This document shows positions 18,529 to 27,340 of a stretch of 54,481 nt of DNA, piece by piece. Each line of letters begins with the position of its first letter. Positions within the stretch are counted from its first letter, which is position 1. Both the position numbers and the translations under genes were made by a program. The notes below the pieces were generated by a model. That model made no database searches and was not told the origin of the DNA. It worked only from the letters and a program-made list of their open reading frames with translations. Origin of the DNA: Christiangramia sp. Its GTDB lineage: Bacteria; Bacteroidota; Bacteroidia; Flavobacteriales; Flavobacteriaceae. Location of the stretch: NCBI RefSeq assembly GCF_029937855.1, contig NZ_JAPYPC010000019.1, positions 23,462 through 77,942 of the forward strand, given 5' to 3'.

Positions 18529-19522
18529 TCAAAATATCTTCCTCCTTTAAAAAATCCCATCTATTAAGAATAGTCTTAAGGTTCTTACCTATTACTTCTC
18601 TAAATTTTTTGGCATCTATCCCTCTATCTTTTGGCTTTTTAGCTTCCATATCTTCAAATTTAAGTATATGCCCTTTCCTTAGGTTCTTATTTACTGCCAA
18701 AGATTTCTCAAAAATAGATTTTAATTTTTCATATTCCCTATTATCCGATTTATCTACCGGATTCTTTAAGGCTTTTGAAATATTTCTTACTGAGCAAACC
18801 AATTCTGTAATCTCATCAATTTCTAAAGAGGAAGTTGCATCAGGTCCAAAACTTTTTCTGCTGAATACGGCATGAAATTCAAGAATTTCAGCGCCAAGAG
18901 TTGTAGCAGCTATACAGGTCTCTTTTTTTGCGGAATGATCTGAATAACCTACCTCAACTTTATATCGCTCCCTTAGTTCTGGTATCACATTCAATCCATA
19001 TTGCTCGGGCTGTGTAGGGTATGCGGTAGTGCATTGCAAGATACTGTAAGGAACCTTCCTTTCCTTTAAGAATTCGACAGTCGAATCCAGTTCAGAATAA
19101 GAACTCATCCCTGAGGACAAAATTAGAGGCTTTCCTGTTTTAGCTATTTTTTCTAAAAGCAAAAAATTAGAAACCTCCCCAGAACCAATCTTGTACCTTT
19201 TAACTCCAAGTTCTTCAAGGAGATCCACGGCTTTATTACTAAAAGGAGAAGCAAGAAACTCCACTCTTTTCACATCACATCTTAGTTTCAGTATCTTCCA
19301 TTCTTCAGAGGTAAATTCCATTCGTTTCCAGTAATCGAATCTTGTTTTATCCTGCTCAGAAAACTTGATCCTGAAAGGCTCATAAATGCTACTCTCTGCT
19401 TCTGCAATATGTACTTGGAATTTCACAGCGTCCACCCCAGTTTCTGCGAGCGCATCAATATAAGAAAGAGCCATTCCAAGACTTCCCTCATGAGCCTGAC
19501 CTACTTCAGCGATTATAAACAT
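18521..19522 (-). CDS. neuB: N-acetylneuraminate (nonulosonate) synthase
   Basis: This 333-residue enzyme condenses phosphoenolpyruvate with ManNAc or a related six-carbon sugar to form a nine-carbon acid. The TIM-barrel NeuB domain begins MFIIAEVGQAHEGSLGMAL and has GVDAVKFQVH, KRYKIGSGEVSNFLLLEKI, LILSSGMSSYSELDST, LQCTTAYPTQPEQ and VGYSDHSAKKE. The C-terminal SAF (antifreeze-like) domain, about 270-330, has SLAVNKNLRKGHILKFEDME and KFREVIGKNL. The length is usual for the family. It is the first gene of the module neuB, methyltransferase, neuC, neuA, asnB. Legionaminate and neuraminate synthases cannot be told apart here. Confidence 0.92.
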   Translation of the reverse strand: MFIIAEVGQAHEGSLGMALSYIDALAETGVDAVKFQVHIAEAESSIYEPFRIKFSEQDKTRFDYWKRMEFTSEEWKILKLRCDVKRVEFLASPFSNKAVDLLEELGVKRYKIGSGEVSNFLLLEKIAKTGKPLILSSGMSSYSELDSTVEFLKERKVPYSILQCTTAYPTQPEQYGLNVIPELRERYKVEVGYSDHSAKKETCIAATTLGAEILEFHAVFSRKSFGPDATSSLEIDEITELVCSVRNISKALKNPVDKSDNREYEKLKSIFEKSLAVNKNLRKGHILKFEDMEAKKPKDRGIDAKKFREVIGKNLKTILNRWDFLKEEDILNE

Positions 19523-19525
19523 ACA

Positions 19526-20407
19526 TTATACTTTTAAAATAATATTAATTGCCCCAGCCATTAATTCCTCATCTGTGAAATTCCTATAATCCTGGTGCAG
19601 CTCTAGCGCTTTAAATTTCCTGTAATATTCTGAATTTTCATCGGGCACCTCATAACTAACATGAACAATCTCTAAATTCAATTTATTAAAGATTTTTAAA
19701 TATTGAGGCAACCGTAATCTATTATGATAATCAAATCTTGTGTGCTTCTTTTTCCACTCATGTTCTGAATACTTTAAAAAATCCTGAAGCGATAGATTTT
19801 TATCTACATATGCCCGGTGGTCTCCTGGAGAAATAAGATGTACGATATGAGCTCCCGGCCTTGATTCGTTTTTAATTTTAAGGTGCATTGACTTAATGGT
19901 TTCCGGCTTCATATGCTCCAATACAAAACGTGAAAACACCAGATCACAATTTGTAAGCTTTTGGTCTAAAATATTCGTATTAGGATAATATTTAATATCT
20001 TCGGGAAGTGAGTAGGCTGACTCTTTATCCTTATCCTTGCTGATCTCTACTTCATATTCTTTCGAAAAAGCATCATTCAACTTTTCAATATTTTTTTTTT
20101 GGTAATGCCTGTTAAGATCGAAAGTTTCTACTTTTTTGGCTCTTCCTATATAACGAAAAAAGTAAGGCATTAGCGGCAACCACCCAGACCCTATTTCTAT
20201 AACAACCCGATCTTTAATCTCTATTCCATTTTCCCAAGTTATTGTTTGAAAAGTCCTGAAACTGTTATGAGAAGATCTAATTTTAAAATCCAGGTCCTCT
20301 TTACTGAATAAATCCTGAACTTTATAATAAACCTGATCCCCCAGCCTATTAGGTAGGATCTCTAAAAACCTGAAAAGAAAACTCTTGAACCTTAATTTTA
20401 AAGACAT
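19526..20407 (-). CDS. Class I SAM-dependent methyltransferase
   Basis: This 293-residue protein has a SAM core: RVVIEIGSGWLPLMPYFFRY (motif I), KVETFDLNRHYQ (motif II) and CDLVFSRFVLEHMKPETIKS, followed by IVHLISPGDHRAYVD. The C-terminal half is rich in aromatic and charged residues (EWKKKHTRFDYHNRLRLPQY), a feature seen in polysaccharide-cluster methyltransferases of this type. It starts three bases after the GT2 gene upstream and lies three bases before neuB. The target sugar is unknown. Confidence 0.82.
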   Translation of the reverse strand: MSLKLRFKSFLFRFLEILPNRLGDQVYYKVQDLFSKEDLDFKIRSSHNSFRTFQTITWENGIEIKDRVVIEIGSGWLPLMPYFFRYIGRAKKVETFDLNRHYQKKNIEKLNDAFSKEYEVEISKDKDKESAYSLPEDIKYYPNTNILDQKLTNCDLVFSRFVLEHMKPETIKSMHLKIKNESRPGAHIVHLISPGDHRAYVDKNLSLQDFLKYSEHEWKKKHTRFDYHNRLRLPQYLKIFNKLNLEIVHVSYEVPDENSEYYRKFKALELHQDYRNFTDEELMAGAINIILKV

Positions 20408-20410
20408 GAA

Positions 20411-21490
20411 CTAAGAAAATTTTACAGTAACCTCTATTTTGCCTTTGTCATTATTGATCTTTACAGCATAGGGCTTGTTTCGATAGAATGAAATAAGATG
20501 CAACAATACCTTATCGTTTACCTCTCTTAAAGTATAATATTCCGGAACTTTCTTACCTAAAAATCGTTTGACCTTGAACTTCAGAGTCTTCTCAAAGGGA
20601 TCTGTAACAAACCTGATCTTTATTATTGTCTTACTAAAACCAGGTAACTGCCCGAATAAGATATCTTCTACCTGTCGTTTCTCATTGGTAACTTCCATAA
20701 ATAATTCGGCCTCTTCCAGTTTATCAAATTCCTCTTTGCTTAGATTCTCTCCCCAACGCTCATTATTGACCCTGGTTACTCCATTATTCATAGCATATTT
20801 AAGATGCTGGTGATTTAGGGGAAGTATTCCTGAAAGCTTAAGTTCGGAAGTTGATCCTGTTCTCTCGCGGTTTTGGTAAGAAGGATGCCATTGATGTAAT
20901 AATAAGAGTTCTTCATCATAAAATTTAACCCCGTAACCCGCATTTTTCAATCTTATGTGCATATCGGTATCTTCAGCTCCCCAGAAATGATAAAATTCGT
21001 CAAACCCATTTAATTCCTTTAACTGAGCAACAGAAAAAAGACTTAAGCCAGTTGCTTCATTCGTACTTAACCTGTAATCTGAATATTCACTAAATGCTTT
21101 GGTCTTCCGGCTTTCTGATGAACTTAAATAACCTACCTGAAAATAAGTGGTCTGTCCTGTTTTCGTCAAATTATAAGCCGTTTCCAAAAATTCAGGATGA
21201 AAAATAACATCCACATCTGCAACAAAACAAAAGTCCGTTTTTAAATTTTTGATCACCGAATTGAGAGCCCTGCTTTTATTCCAGGGCTGGTATTGAGTGG
21301 GATAAAACTGGTAGCTAATAAAAGGGTAATTTTGACACAATTTTTTTATATCTGCTGCAATATCGGGGGTAGATCCATAATCAATAAAAAAAACTTCAAA
21401 GTTGTTATTGGTTTGGTTTGAGAGAGAATCGAACGATCTTTTTAACCTTCTTGAATCTCTGTTACGATATGGATATAAGATTGAAAGCAT
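20411..21490 (-). CDS. Glycosyltransferase family 2 (galactosyltransferase-like C-terminal motif)
   Basis: This is a 359-residue GT-A glycosyltransferase. The nucleotide-sugar site begins MLSILYPYRNRDSRRLKRSF and the metal-binding motif is CFVADVDVIFHPEF near residue 90. The later motif FYHFWGAEDTDMHIRLKNAG matches the WGxEDxD region of the beta-4-galactosyltransferase-type C-terminal domain, which carries the catalytic acid. About 100 extra residues at the C-terminus have no known domain. The start overlaps the stop of the PP-loop gene by one base. Confidence 0.85.
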   Translation of the reverse strand: MLSILYPYRNRDSRRLKRSFDSLSNQTNNNFEVFFIDYGSTPDIAADIKKLCQNYPFISYQFYPTQYQPWNKSRALNSVIKNLKTDFCFVADVDVIFHPEFLETAYNLTKTGQTTYFQVGYLSSSESRKTKAFSEYSDYRLSTNEATGLSLFSVAQLKELNGFDEFYHFWGAEDTDMHIRLKNAGYGVKFYDEELLLLHQWHPSYQNRERTGSTSELKLSGILPLNHQHLKYAMNNGVTRVNNERWGENLSKEEFDKLEEAELFMEVTNEKRQVEDILFGQLPGFSKTIIKIRFVTDPFEKTLKFKVKRFLGKKVPEYYTLREVNDKVLLHLISFYRNKPYAVKINNDKGKIEVTVKFS

Positions 21491-22659
21491 TATGAGTTAA
21501 AGATCCTTTTTAATTTTAATTTTTGACGATATAATATATTCTTTATCATGTAAAAATAGATCTCGGAATCCATTTGGTTCATCTCTTTTATTACTCTTAT
21601 TAACTCTCGGTCCAGCGTCAGCTTTTTCTTTTTTGATAATAACCAACCAATATACTTCTTCTTGTTTTTTCTAAATTTATCAAGGTCGAATACTTTTTCA
21701 TAAAATTCAAGTTTCCCTAGTAATTCTAATGTTAGCATTGTTCTCTGACATTTATAGCATTCAGAACAGTTTATTTCATCTCTCCCTTCTATATACGGAT
21801 GAGTGCACACATCAAGATGTTCGTATGTTTGAGGGAATTCGGAAATCAATTCAGTTCTGTCTATTCTCGAATATTTAAGGGCACTCACAAAAACAGAGGT
21901 TGATTCAGTAGATAAATTCGGAATGACTAGCATATCTAGATCTGCTATTTCCTTATTATTAAAAGCAAAATGATCGAAACGGGTACCAGAGGAATAGTAA
22001 TAATTCTTAAATAATTTCTGCAAAAGAAGTGCACAGGAAATCGTTCTAAGGTTATAGGTTTCCTGAAATTTCATTTTTAAAATTTCACTAAGATTAGAAT
22101 CTACTGTAATAACTTCCCGGTTCACCTTTTCGGCAAACTGAGATACATTATTAAACCTTTCGTTGAAAATTTTTCTGGCCTTATCTCCTCCATTATCACC
22201 ATGGGAACCTACATTAAAGAAGGTGAAATATTCAATCAGGTATGGGCTTACTTCATTTTTATGCTCAAAATAGGTGGCAAAAGAATCGATTCCGCAGGAC
22301 AAGCCGGTGCCTGCTGTATTCGCTACATTAAAATCTGAAGTACTTAAGGATGATGGAATAATTTTTATCCTTTTATAATCAGGATTAACTAAACAGAAGG
22401 CATCAATCAAATAATGGTTCAAACTATAAAAAAGCCTGGCCGATATAGGAGCATTTAATTTGATATTATGACCTGTCTTCAGACCTAAAAACAATAATCC
22501 AACAACAAAGGCATCAAGCTGTTCAACAATTAGATATTCTTCATATTTATTTGAAAAAGAATACCATAATTTTCTCCTATCAGCTTCAATTTCAAAGTCA
22601 ACGGATAATATAACCTTATCATTTCTTTTTTCTAATTGGGGCTTATCAATGATTATCAT
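21490..22659 (-). CDS. PP-loop ATPase-like protein with a QueC-type zinc motif
   Basis: A 389-residue protein I cannot name. Residues 116-128 (AGTGLSCGIDSFA) form a PP-loop of the SGGxDS type, used by ATP pyrophosphatases that adenylate a carbonyl or carboxyl group. Four cysteines at 285, 298, 301 and 304 (C-x12-C-x2-C-x2-C) match the zinc site at the end of QueC-like enzymes. The first 100 residues have no counterpart in QueC. It may build an amide or nitrile-like group on a sugar, or activate a nonulosonic acid. The function is inference; the PP-loop and Cys cluster are seen directly. It sits between a GT2 and a GT4 gene. Confidence 0.65.
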   Translation of the reverse strand: MIIIDKPQLEKRNDKVILSVDFEIEADRRKLWYSFSNKYEEYLIVEQLDAFVVGLLFLGLKTGHNIKLNAPISARLFYSLNHYLIDAFCLVNPDYKRIKIIPSSLSTSDFNVANTAGTGLSCGIDSFATYFEHKNEVSPYLIEYFTFFNVGSHGDNGGDKARKIFNERFNNVSQFAEKVNREVITVDSNLSEILKMKFQETYNLRTISCALLLQKLFKNYYYSSGTRFDHFAFNNKEIADLDMLVIPNLSTESTSVFVSALKYSRIDRTELISEFPQTYEHLDVCTHPYIEGRDEINCSECYKCQRTMLTLELLGKLEFYEKVFDLDKFRKNKKKYIGWLLSKKKKLTLDRELIRVIKEMNQMDSEIYFYMIKNILYRQKLKLKRIFNS

Positions 22660-22660
22660 A

Positions 22661-23812
22661 TTAACCTATCAGCTGTTTTTCTATAGACCTATACTGTTTT
22701 TGCACTTCATATTTAATATAACCCCTTTCTAAAAAGGGTTTAATTCGCTCGGTATTATGTCTAATAGCCTTTTTCATAAACACCGGGTCATTAATTGCTC
22801 TTGATATTAATTCTCCAATTTCGTTATAATCTTCAGGGTCATTAATCAAAAATCCATTTTTCTCATGACCAATTAATTCGGAGGTGGCCCCACCCGGATC
22901 TGATTGAATAGGAAACGAATTCATGATTATTGCCTCAAGTAGCGTATTAGGCAGACCATCTGAAATGCTATTCCCAATTGAAATTCTTGCATTGCCCATC
23001 AGTTTTAAAACTTCTGTCTGAGTAAGGTTATACTTTATTTCAAAATTATCCCACTCCAGCAATCCATTTTTTCTGGCAAATTCAAAAACTTCTTTATTTG
23101 CACCATAAATCGTGATCCTGTATTCTTTTAATTCAGATTTAATTTTAATTAAGCCTTCGAGTACCCTATTACACCGGCCCAATTTACCTTGATATCCTTT
23201 TATGATTATGCCTTGCTTTTCTTTAAAGCTAGAGATAAACCTATCATATTCCTCTAGATTATATCCACCACCTGTAGGATAAGTGCCTAAATATTTACCT
23301 TTAAATCCAAAATCCTTAGCCAATAAATAATCTCGAGAACAATCAGCAAACATATAATCAATTTCGAGTAAAGTTTCTTTTATATTCTTTAAATCCCTAT
23401 CGAAGTTTTGTCTGTAAAACAAATCATTTCCCCATGCCGAATAGACCCATTTTATTTCTGGGAAATTTCGCATTACTGGCAAAATAGAAAATGTAGCAGA
23501 CTGTAGGACAAAAGAATGAACAATGTCTGGTTTTATCTCCCTGATTTTTTTTTCCAGAATAGATTTCAGATCCCTATGATTAAATTTATTTAGAAATTTA
23601 TATAGAACAGGAGCCTTAGATTTTAACAAATACCTTCCCGGATAATTCCATCTATTACGCCATCCTACTGTTTGTTCTATAAAATCTATACTTTTTACAT
23701 AGGTATTAGAATCAAATACGTCTATCCAATAGATCTCATGATCGCTATCTCTTAATTGTTCTGCCCATCTAAAAAAATGAATAGAAAACATAGATACCAT
23801 TAGTATTTTCAT
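22661..23812 (-). CDS. Glycosyltransferase family 4
   Basis: This 383-residue GT-B enzyme starts MKILMVSMFSIHFFRWAEQL and has EIYWIDVFDSNTYV, WVYSAWGNDLFYRQNF, YMFADCSRDYLLAKDFGFKG and the donor-site region ISDGLPNTLLEAIIMNSFPI. The broken gene at 24940-26084 is its close paralogue; conserved blocks such as IYWIDVFDSNTYV and YSAWGNDLFY are shared. It is the first minus-strand gene after the plus-strand fucosyltransferase gene, with a 117-base divergent spacer between them. A separate promoter for it would be needed unless transcription passes antisense through the GT10 gene. Confidence 0.88.
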   Translation of the reverse strand: MKILMVSMFSIHFFRWAEQLRDSDHEIYWIDVFDSNTYVKSIDFIEQTVGWRNRWNYPGRYLLKSKAPVLYKFLNKFNHRDLKSILEKKIREIKPDIVHSFVLQSATFSILPVMRNFPEIKWVYSAWGNDLFYRQNFDRDLKNIKETLLEIDYMFADCSRDYLLAKDFGFKGKYLGTYPTGGGYNLEEYDRFISSFKEKQGIIIKGYQGKLGRCNRVLEGLIKIKSELKEYRITIYGANKEVFEFARKNGLLEWDNFEIKYNLTQTEVLKLMGNARISIGNSISDGLPNTLLEAIIMNSFPIQSDPGGATSELIGHEKNGFLINDPEDYNEIGELISRAINDPVFMKKAIRHNTERIKPFLERGYIKYEVQKQYRSIEKQLIG

Positions 23813-23829
23813 AGACTAAATTCGAAAAT

Positions 23830-23861
23830 CAAATAAGTACAAGGTCTTTTATCTCCAAAAA
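23830..23861 (-). promoter_or_regulatory. Possible weak promoter for the 22661-23812 gene
   Basis: On the minus strand TTTTTG (23861-23856) is followed after 19 bases by TTATTTG (23836-23830). The -33 element fits the flavobacterial type well, but the -7 element has only the TTTG half of TAnnTTTG. It lies 18 bases before the start codon. It is tentative, and is recorded because the plus-strand GT10 gene interrupts the minus-strand operon here. Confidence 0.3.
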
Positions 23862-23903
23862 GGCCATAGTTCGAGTATTAAAGGCTAAAATAAATTAAAA
23901 TGT

Positions 23904-23911
23904 TAGCTTTG
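23904..23911 (+). promoter_or_regulatory. Candidate -7 promoter element for the GT10 gene
   Basis: TAGCTTTG matches the flavobacterial -7 consensus TAnnTTTG exactly and lies 18 bases upstream of the GT10 start codon. It implies a short A-rich leader (TAAAATAAGAAAATAA), normal for this phylum. No good TTG element was found 17-23 bases upstream, so the call is moderate. Confidence 0.4.
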
Positions 23912-23929
23912 GTTAAAATAAGAAAATAA

Positions 23930-24895
23930 ATGATCAACATATATAAAATTGGCCATTTACCCTATACTCCCTTTGATCAGAATTTTTCTAAGGACGATCT
24001 TTTATATTTGAATAAAAAAGGAATAAAAATAATTAGCAATAAGAATAAAGCAGATATTTTTGTTGCAGGAAACCACAGAAGTCTCAAAAAGTTTATTTTA
24101 AAAAATCCCAAAAGAAAAAATTATCTTATTTGGGCTCAGGAACCCAGGTTTTCTACCACCAGTTCTTCTACTTTTTACCCTTTTTTTGTTTTTCCTAAAG
24201 TACTCGTAATGAATACCTATACCGGCGATGTTTTTGTAAACAATGTAACTTATCAGGAAAAGAGATTTCTTAATAAACCTAAACTTGATCTTCTAAATAA
24301 AGACTTTGAACTTTCACATAGAAGAGTAGCAGCATTAATGTCTTATTATAATGGAGGAAAAACAAGTAAATTGATAGTCGACGGAAGTAATATAGATCTT
24401 ATTAAAAAAAGGTCCGATATTGCTCACCACTTATTATCTGAAAATATGGTAGATATTTATGGTCAGGGCTGGCCTAAAGGTATATCTATAGAAGATTCAA
24501 GGTTTACTGACAGGCATACTAGAAAGAAGGATATTTTAAAGAACTATAACTTTAATCTCTGCTTTGAAAATACGGTTTATCCTAAATATATCACAGAAAA
24601 AATTTGGGAAAGCATTGAAAACTACTGTCTTCCTATCTATTATGGCGGATCAAAAAGCTCGATCTATGAGATTTTCCCCAGGAAAAGTTTTATAGATTAT
24701 TCAGAAATTGAAAATCCAGAGAAATTACTCGATTTTATTAAAAATATGAGTACTGAAGATTTCATTAGTAGATTAAATAAGTGTATAAATGTTTACAATT
24801 CCTTTATAGAAAAACCTGAAAAATTTTGGAAAGAAACTCATAAGAAAATGCTCGATAACATCGTTAAAAAATGTAATTACATAATAAATAGCTGA
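23930..24895 (+). CDS. Glycosyltransferase family 10 (alpha-1,3/4-fucosyltransferase-like)
   Basis: This 321-residue enzyme is predicted to transfer fucose from GDP-fucose, with inversion, to a GlcNAc-type acceptor. The GT10 C-terminal domain is clear: NYNFNLCFENTVYPKYITEK (residues 205-224), IWESIENYCLPIYYGG and IFPRKSFIDYSEI, holding the conserved FEN, ITEK and SFID elements. GDP-fucose would come from gmd and fcl at 34010-36177. It is the only plus-strand gene inside the polysaccharide cluster, flanked by two paralogous minus-strand GT4 genes, and was probably acquired or inverted separately. An N-terminal membrane anchor is absent. Confidence 0.9.
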   Translation: MINIYKIGHLPYTPFDQNFSKDDLLYLNKKGIKIISNKNKADIFVAGNHRSLKKFILKNPKRKNYLIWAQEPRFSTTSSSTFYPFFVFPKVLVMNTYTGDVFVNNVTYQEKRFLNKPKLDLLNKDFELSHRRVAALMSYYNGGKTSKLIVDGSNIDLIKKRSDIAHHLLSENMVDIYGQGWPKGISIEDSRFTDRHTRKKDILKNYNFNLCFENTVYPKYITEKIWESIENYCLPIYYGGSKSSIYEIFPRKSFIDYSEIENPEKLLDFIKNMSTEDFISRLNKCINVYNSFIEKPEKFWKETHKKMLDNIVKKCNYIINS

Positions 24896-24939
24896 AATTT
24901 ATCCTTTGATAAACAACTCAGAATGGAAAGTGGAGCAAA

Positions 24940-26084
24940 TTATAAATTTTTTTGAATGTAATCGTACTTTTCCAAAACCTCTTCTCGAATATATTCCCTT
25001 TGAAGTTTATGCTTAACATTTTTCTTATTATAAGCAATGCCATTTCTTAACATTTCAGGATTTTGAATCGCCTTTTTAATTAAAGATTCCAATTCGCTAA
25101 TAGATTCGGGATTTTGAATTAAAAACCCATTCAGATTATGATGTATAATTTCAGCAGTGGCATCGCCGGGATTAGATTGTATTGGAAATACTTCCATAAT
25201 TAAAGCTTCTAAAAGCGTATTTGGCATCCCGTCGGAGATACTGTTCCCAATATAAATAAGCGATTCACCCATAAATTTCAAAACATTACCTCTTCCCAGA
25301 TTTCCATAAACCTCTAAATTTCCCCAGTACTGTAATTCAGAATTTGCAATATATTCGTAAACTGGTTCATTTGCACCAAATATCACGATGTTGAATTTAT
25401 TTAGATCATCTTTAAGAGGAATTAAAGCTTTTAATATGTTAAGGCACCTCCCAAATTATGTTCATAGCCTTTGATAAGAATAGTTTTTTTTTCATTAAAA
25501 TCTAGAACCATAGGATTTGTATATGCTAGGTCATACCCACCACCTCCAGGAAAAGTCCCTAGGTAATAACCATTAAAACCTAAATCACTTGCGATTTTAT
25601 AATCTCGAGAACAATCAGCGAACATATAATCCAAGCGCTTAAGTACTCTCTTGATGTTTTTTAACTTATTTGCTTCATTTTTATAGTAAAAAAGATCATT
25701 CCCCCAGGCCGAATAAATCCATTTTAAATCTTTTCGCTTTTCCATAAAATCAATAATGGATGAACAGCCAGAATGCAGCTCAAAGCTTTGTATAACATCA
25801 GGTTGAAACTTCTCAACTACTTTATTAAAAACATCAAAAAAATTTCTCTCATTGAACCTATTAATATGACTATTTAAAGAAGGAAAATGCTTCTTTACAG
25901 TTTGTCGGCCTGGATAATCCCATTTATATTTCCACTTCACTTTCTGGCCAACAAAATCTATTTTGTGCACATAAGTATTCGAATCGAAAACATCAATCCA
26001 ATAAATTTCGTGTTTGGTATTTTTTAATTGTAGTATCCAATTAAAAAAATGTTGAGAAAAAATTGACACCACTAAGATTTTCAT
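24940..26084 (-). pseudogene. Frameshifted glycosyltransferase family 4 gene
   Basis: Two minus-strand reading frames, 25431-26084 (217 residues, N-terminal half) and 24940-25386 (148 residues, C-terminal half), together match the 383-residue GT4 product of 22661-23812 along its whole length. The first frame runs through KGYEHNLGG and then stops. One base of shift restores CLNILKALIPLKDDL, aligned to CNRVLEGLIKIKSEL of the paralogue. Adding one A inside GGGAGG (plus strand 25447-25452) would restore LGRCLNIL, so a single-base deletion explains the break. The joined product would be about 381 residues. It is either a recent inactivation or a sequencing error. The upstream frame overlaps the next gene by four bases. 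Confidence 0.85.
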
Positions 26085-27340
26085 TTTTTTTCAAGTATTG
26101 AATCTAAAATTTCTTTAAGGCGGTTTTCAGATAAATAATAATCTAAATCTGATCTATTTAGTACGCATAAATCATTCTCCTTCCAGTCGGTATATAAGCT
26201 TACAATAATATAAAATACTTTCTCTATATTATCAATCTCAGACCAGCAAGGATAATCATCACCCAGTAATCTTCTACATTCACTTTTAGAAGGGCCAAGT
26301 AACAATATAGGTCTATTGGCACTTATACAATGTGGAAATTTCCCAGGAAGAAATGGACTAACCTCAGCCTTTGCTTCAAGTATTATATTTACAGAAGCCT
26401 GTTTTTGCAATGTATTCACCTGTTCAAAAGCAATATAATCTTCACTTATTTCTATCTCCTTAGTATTTGAAGAAACCTTTTTAAGGTACTCGGAATAGTG
26501 ATTTTTACCGCCAATAAAGATCAATCGTGCATGAGTTTTAGCTTCAGGATAAATTTTTAGAAATTTTTGAAAACCTTGAATTAAACCCTTCGGATCTCTT
26601 CCCCACAACAAATTTCCAGCATGAATTAAATTGAAATTTGATGGCTGAAAGAAGGAAGGATAGTCAATTGGTTTGTTAGTAGATTTATTTAACTGGTGTG
26701 GAATAACCACAGCCTTTTCCATATCGAAATGATAATGATCATGCATCCACTCCATTAACAACTTACTTGGAAAAGCAAAATATTTCGCCCGTTGAAACAC
26801 AGCCTTTACAAATTCTATTTTGGACTTCCAACCGGGCTCGCTATAGGTATATGGCGGAGGGAATACATGCATTGGATAAGGATCATGTATGTATGCCATC
26901 CATTTTTCATGAAATTCTGGCATTTTAAGAAGAGCATGATGGGGTCTAAAACTTCCTCCCTGACTAAGGCTAAGAACCAGATCAGCATTATAGTTATCCC
27001 TTCTTAATTCCGAAACAATACTATTACGATCATTGAAAAGAGTAAATGAAAAACCGAATTTATTTTCAATATATTTATTTGAATTTAAACCTAAATATTT
27101 ACGAGTATACCTTTCTATTCTGCTGATCAAAAAGGTTAAGTTTCTTCTGCGCTCTTTGATACTAATGCATTTAATTTTGTCTAATTGAATTTCTTTCCTG
27201 GAATAATGATAAACTTTTATGTCATAACCCGCATTATGTAAATTTCGGATCAATGCAACATTAGCCTTAGACCCACTACTATTTTCCACATCTATGGATT
27301 CTACAACGATTAAAATTTTGGCCGGTTTTTTATTTTTCAT
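26081..27340 (-). CDS. Glycosyltransferase family 4
   Basis: This is a 419-residue GT-B glycosyltransferase. The N-terminal half has KILIVVESIDVENSSGSKAN, with an SSGSKAN loop where GT4 enzymes carry GG, and WMAYIHDPYPMHVFPPPYTY. The donor half has FNLIHAGNLLWGRDPKGLIQ, RLIFIGGKNHYSEYL and LEAKAEVSPFLPGKFPHCIS. The last region differs from the textbook E-x7-E motif but aligns with the P-x-K-F-P-type donor site found in some GT4 relatives. It overlaps the wecB-like gene upstream by eleven bases. Confidence 0.8.
   Translation of the reverse strand: MKNKKPAKILIVVESIDVENSSGSKANVALIRNLHNAGYDIKVYHYSRKEIQLDKIKCISIKERRRNLTFLISRIERYTRKYLGLNSNKYIENKFGFSFTLFNDRNSIVSELRRDNYNADLVLSLSQGGSFRPHHALLKMPEFHEKWMAYIHDPYPMHVFPPPYTYSEPGWKSKIEFVKAVFQRAKYFAFPSKLLMEWMHDHYHFDMEKAVVIPHQLNKSTNKPIDYPSFFQPSNFNLIHAGNLLWGRDPKGLIQGFQKFLKIYPEAKTHARLIFIGGKNHYSEYLKKVSSNTKEIEISEDYIAFEQVNTLQKQASVNIILEAKAEVSPFLPGKFPHCISANRPILLLGPSKSECRRLLGDDYPCWSEIDNIEKVFYIIVSLYTDWKENDLCVLNRSDLDYYLSENRLKEILDSILEKK

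Noticed and set aside
24898-24913. Terminator between the convergent GT10 gene and the broken GT4 gene
   Set aside because: TTTATC-CTTT-GATAAA is a very short AT-only stem without a following T-run. It is too weak to call.
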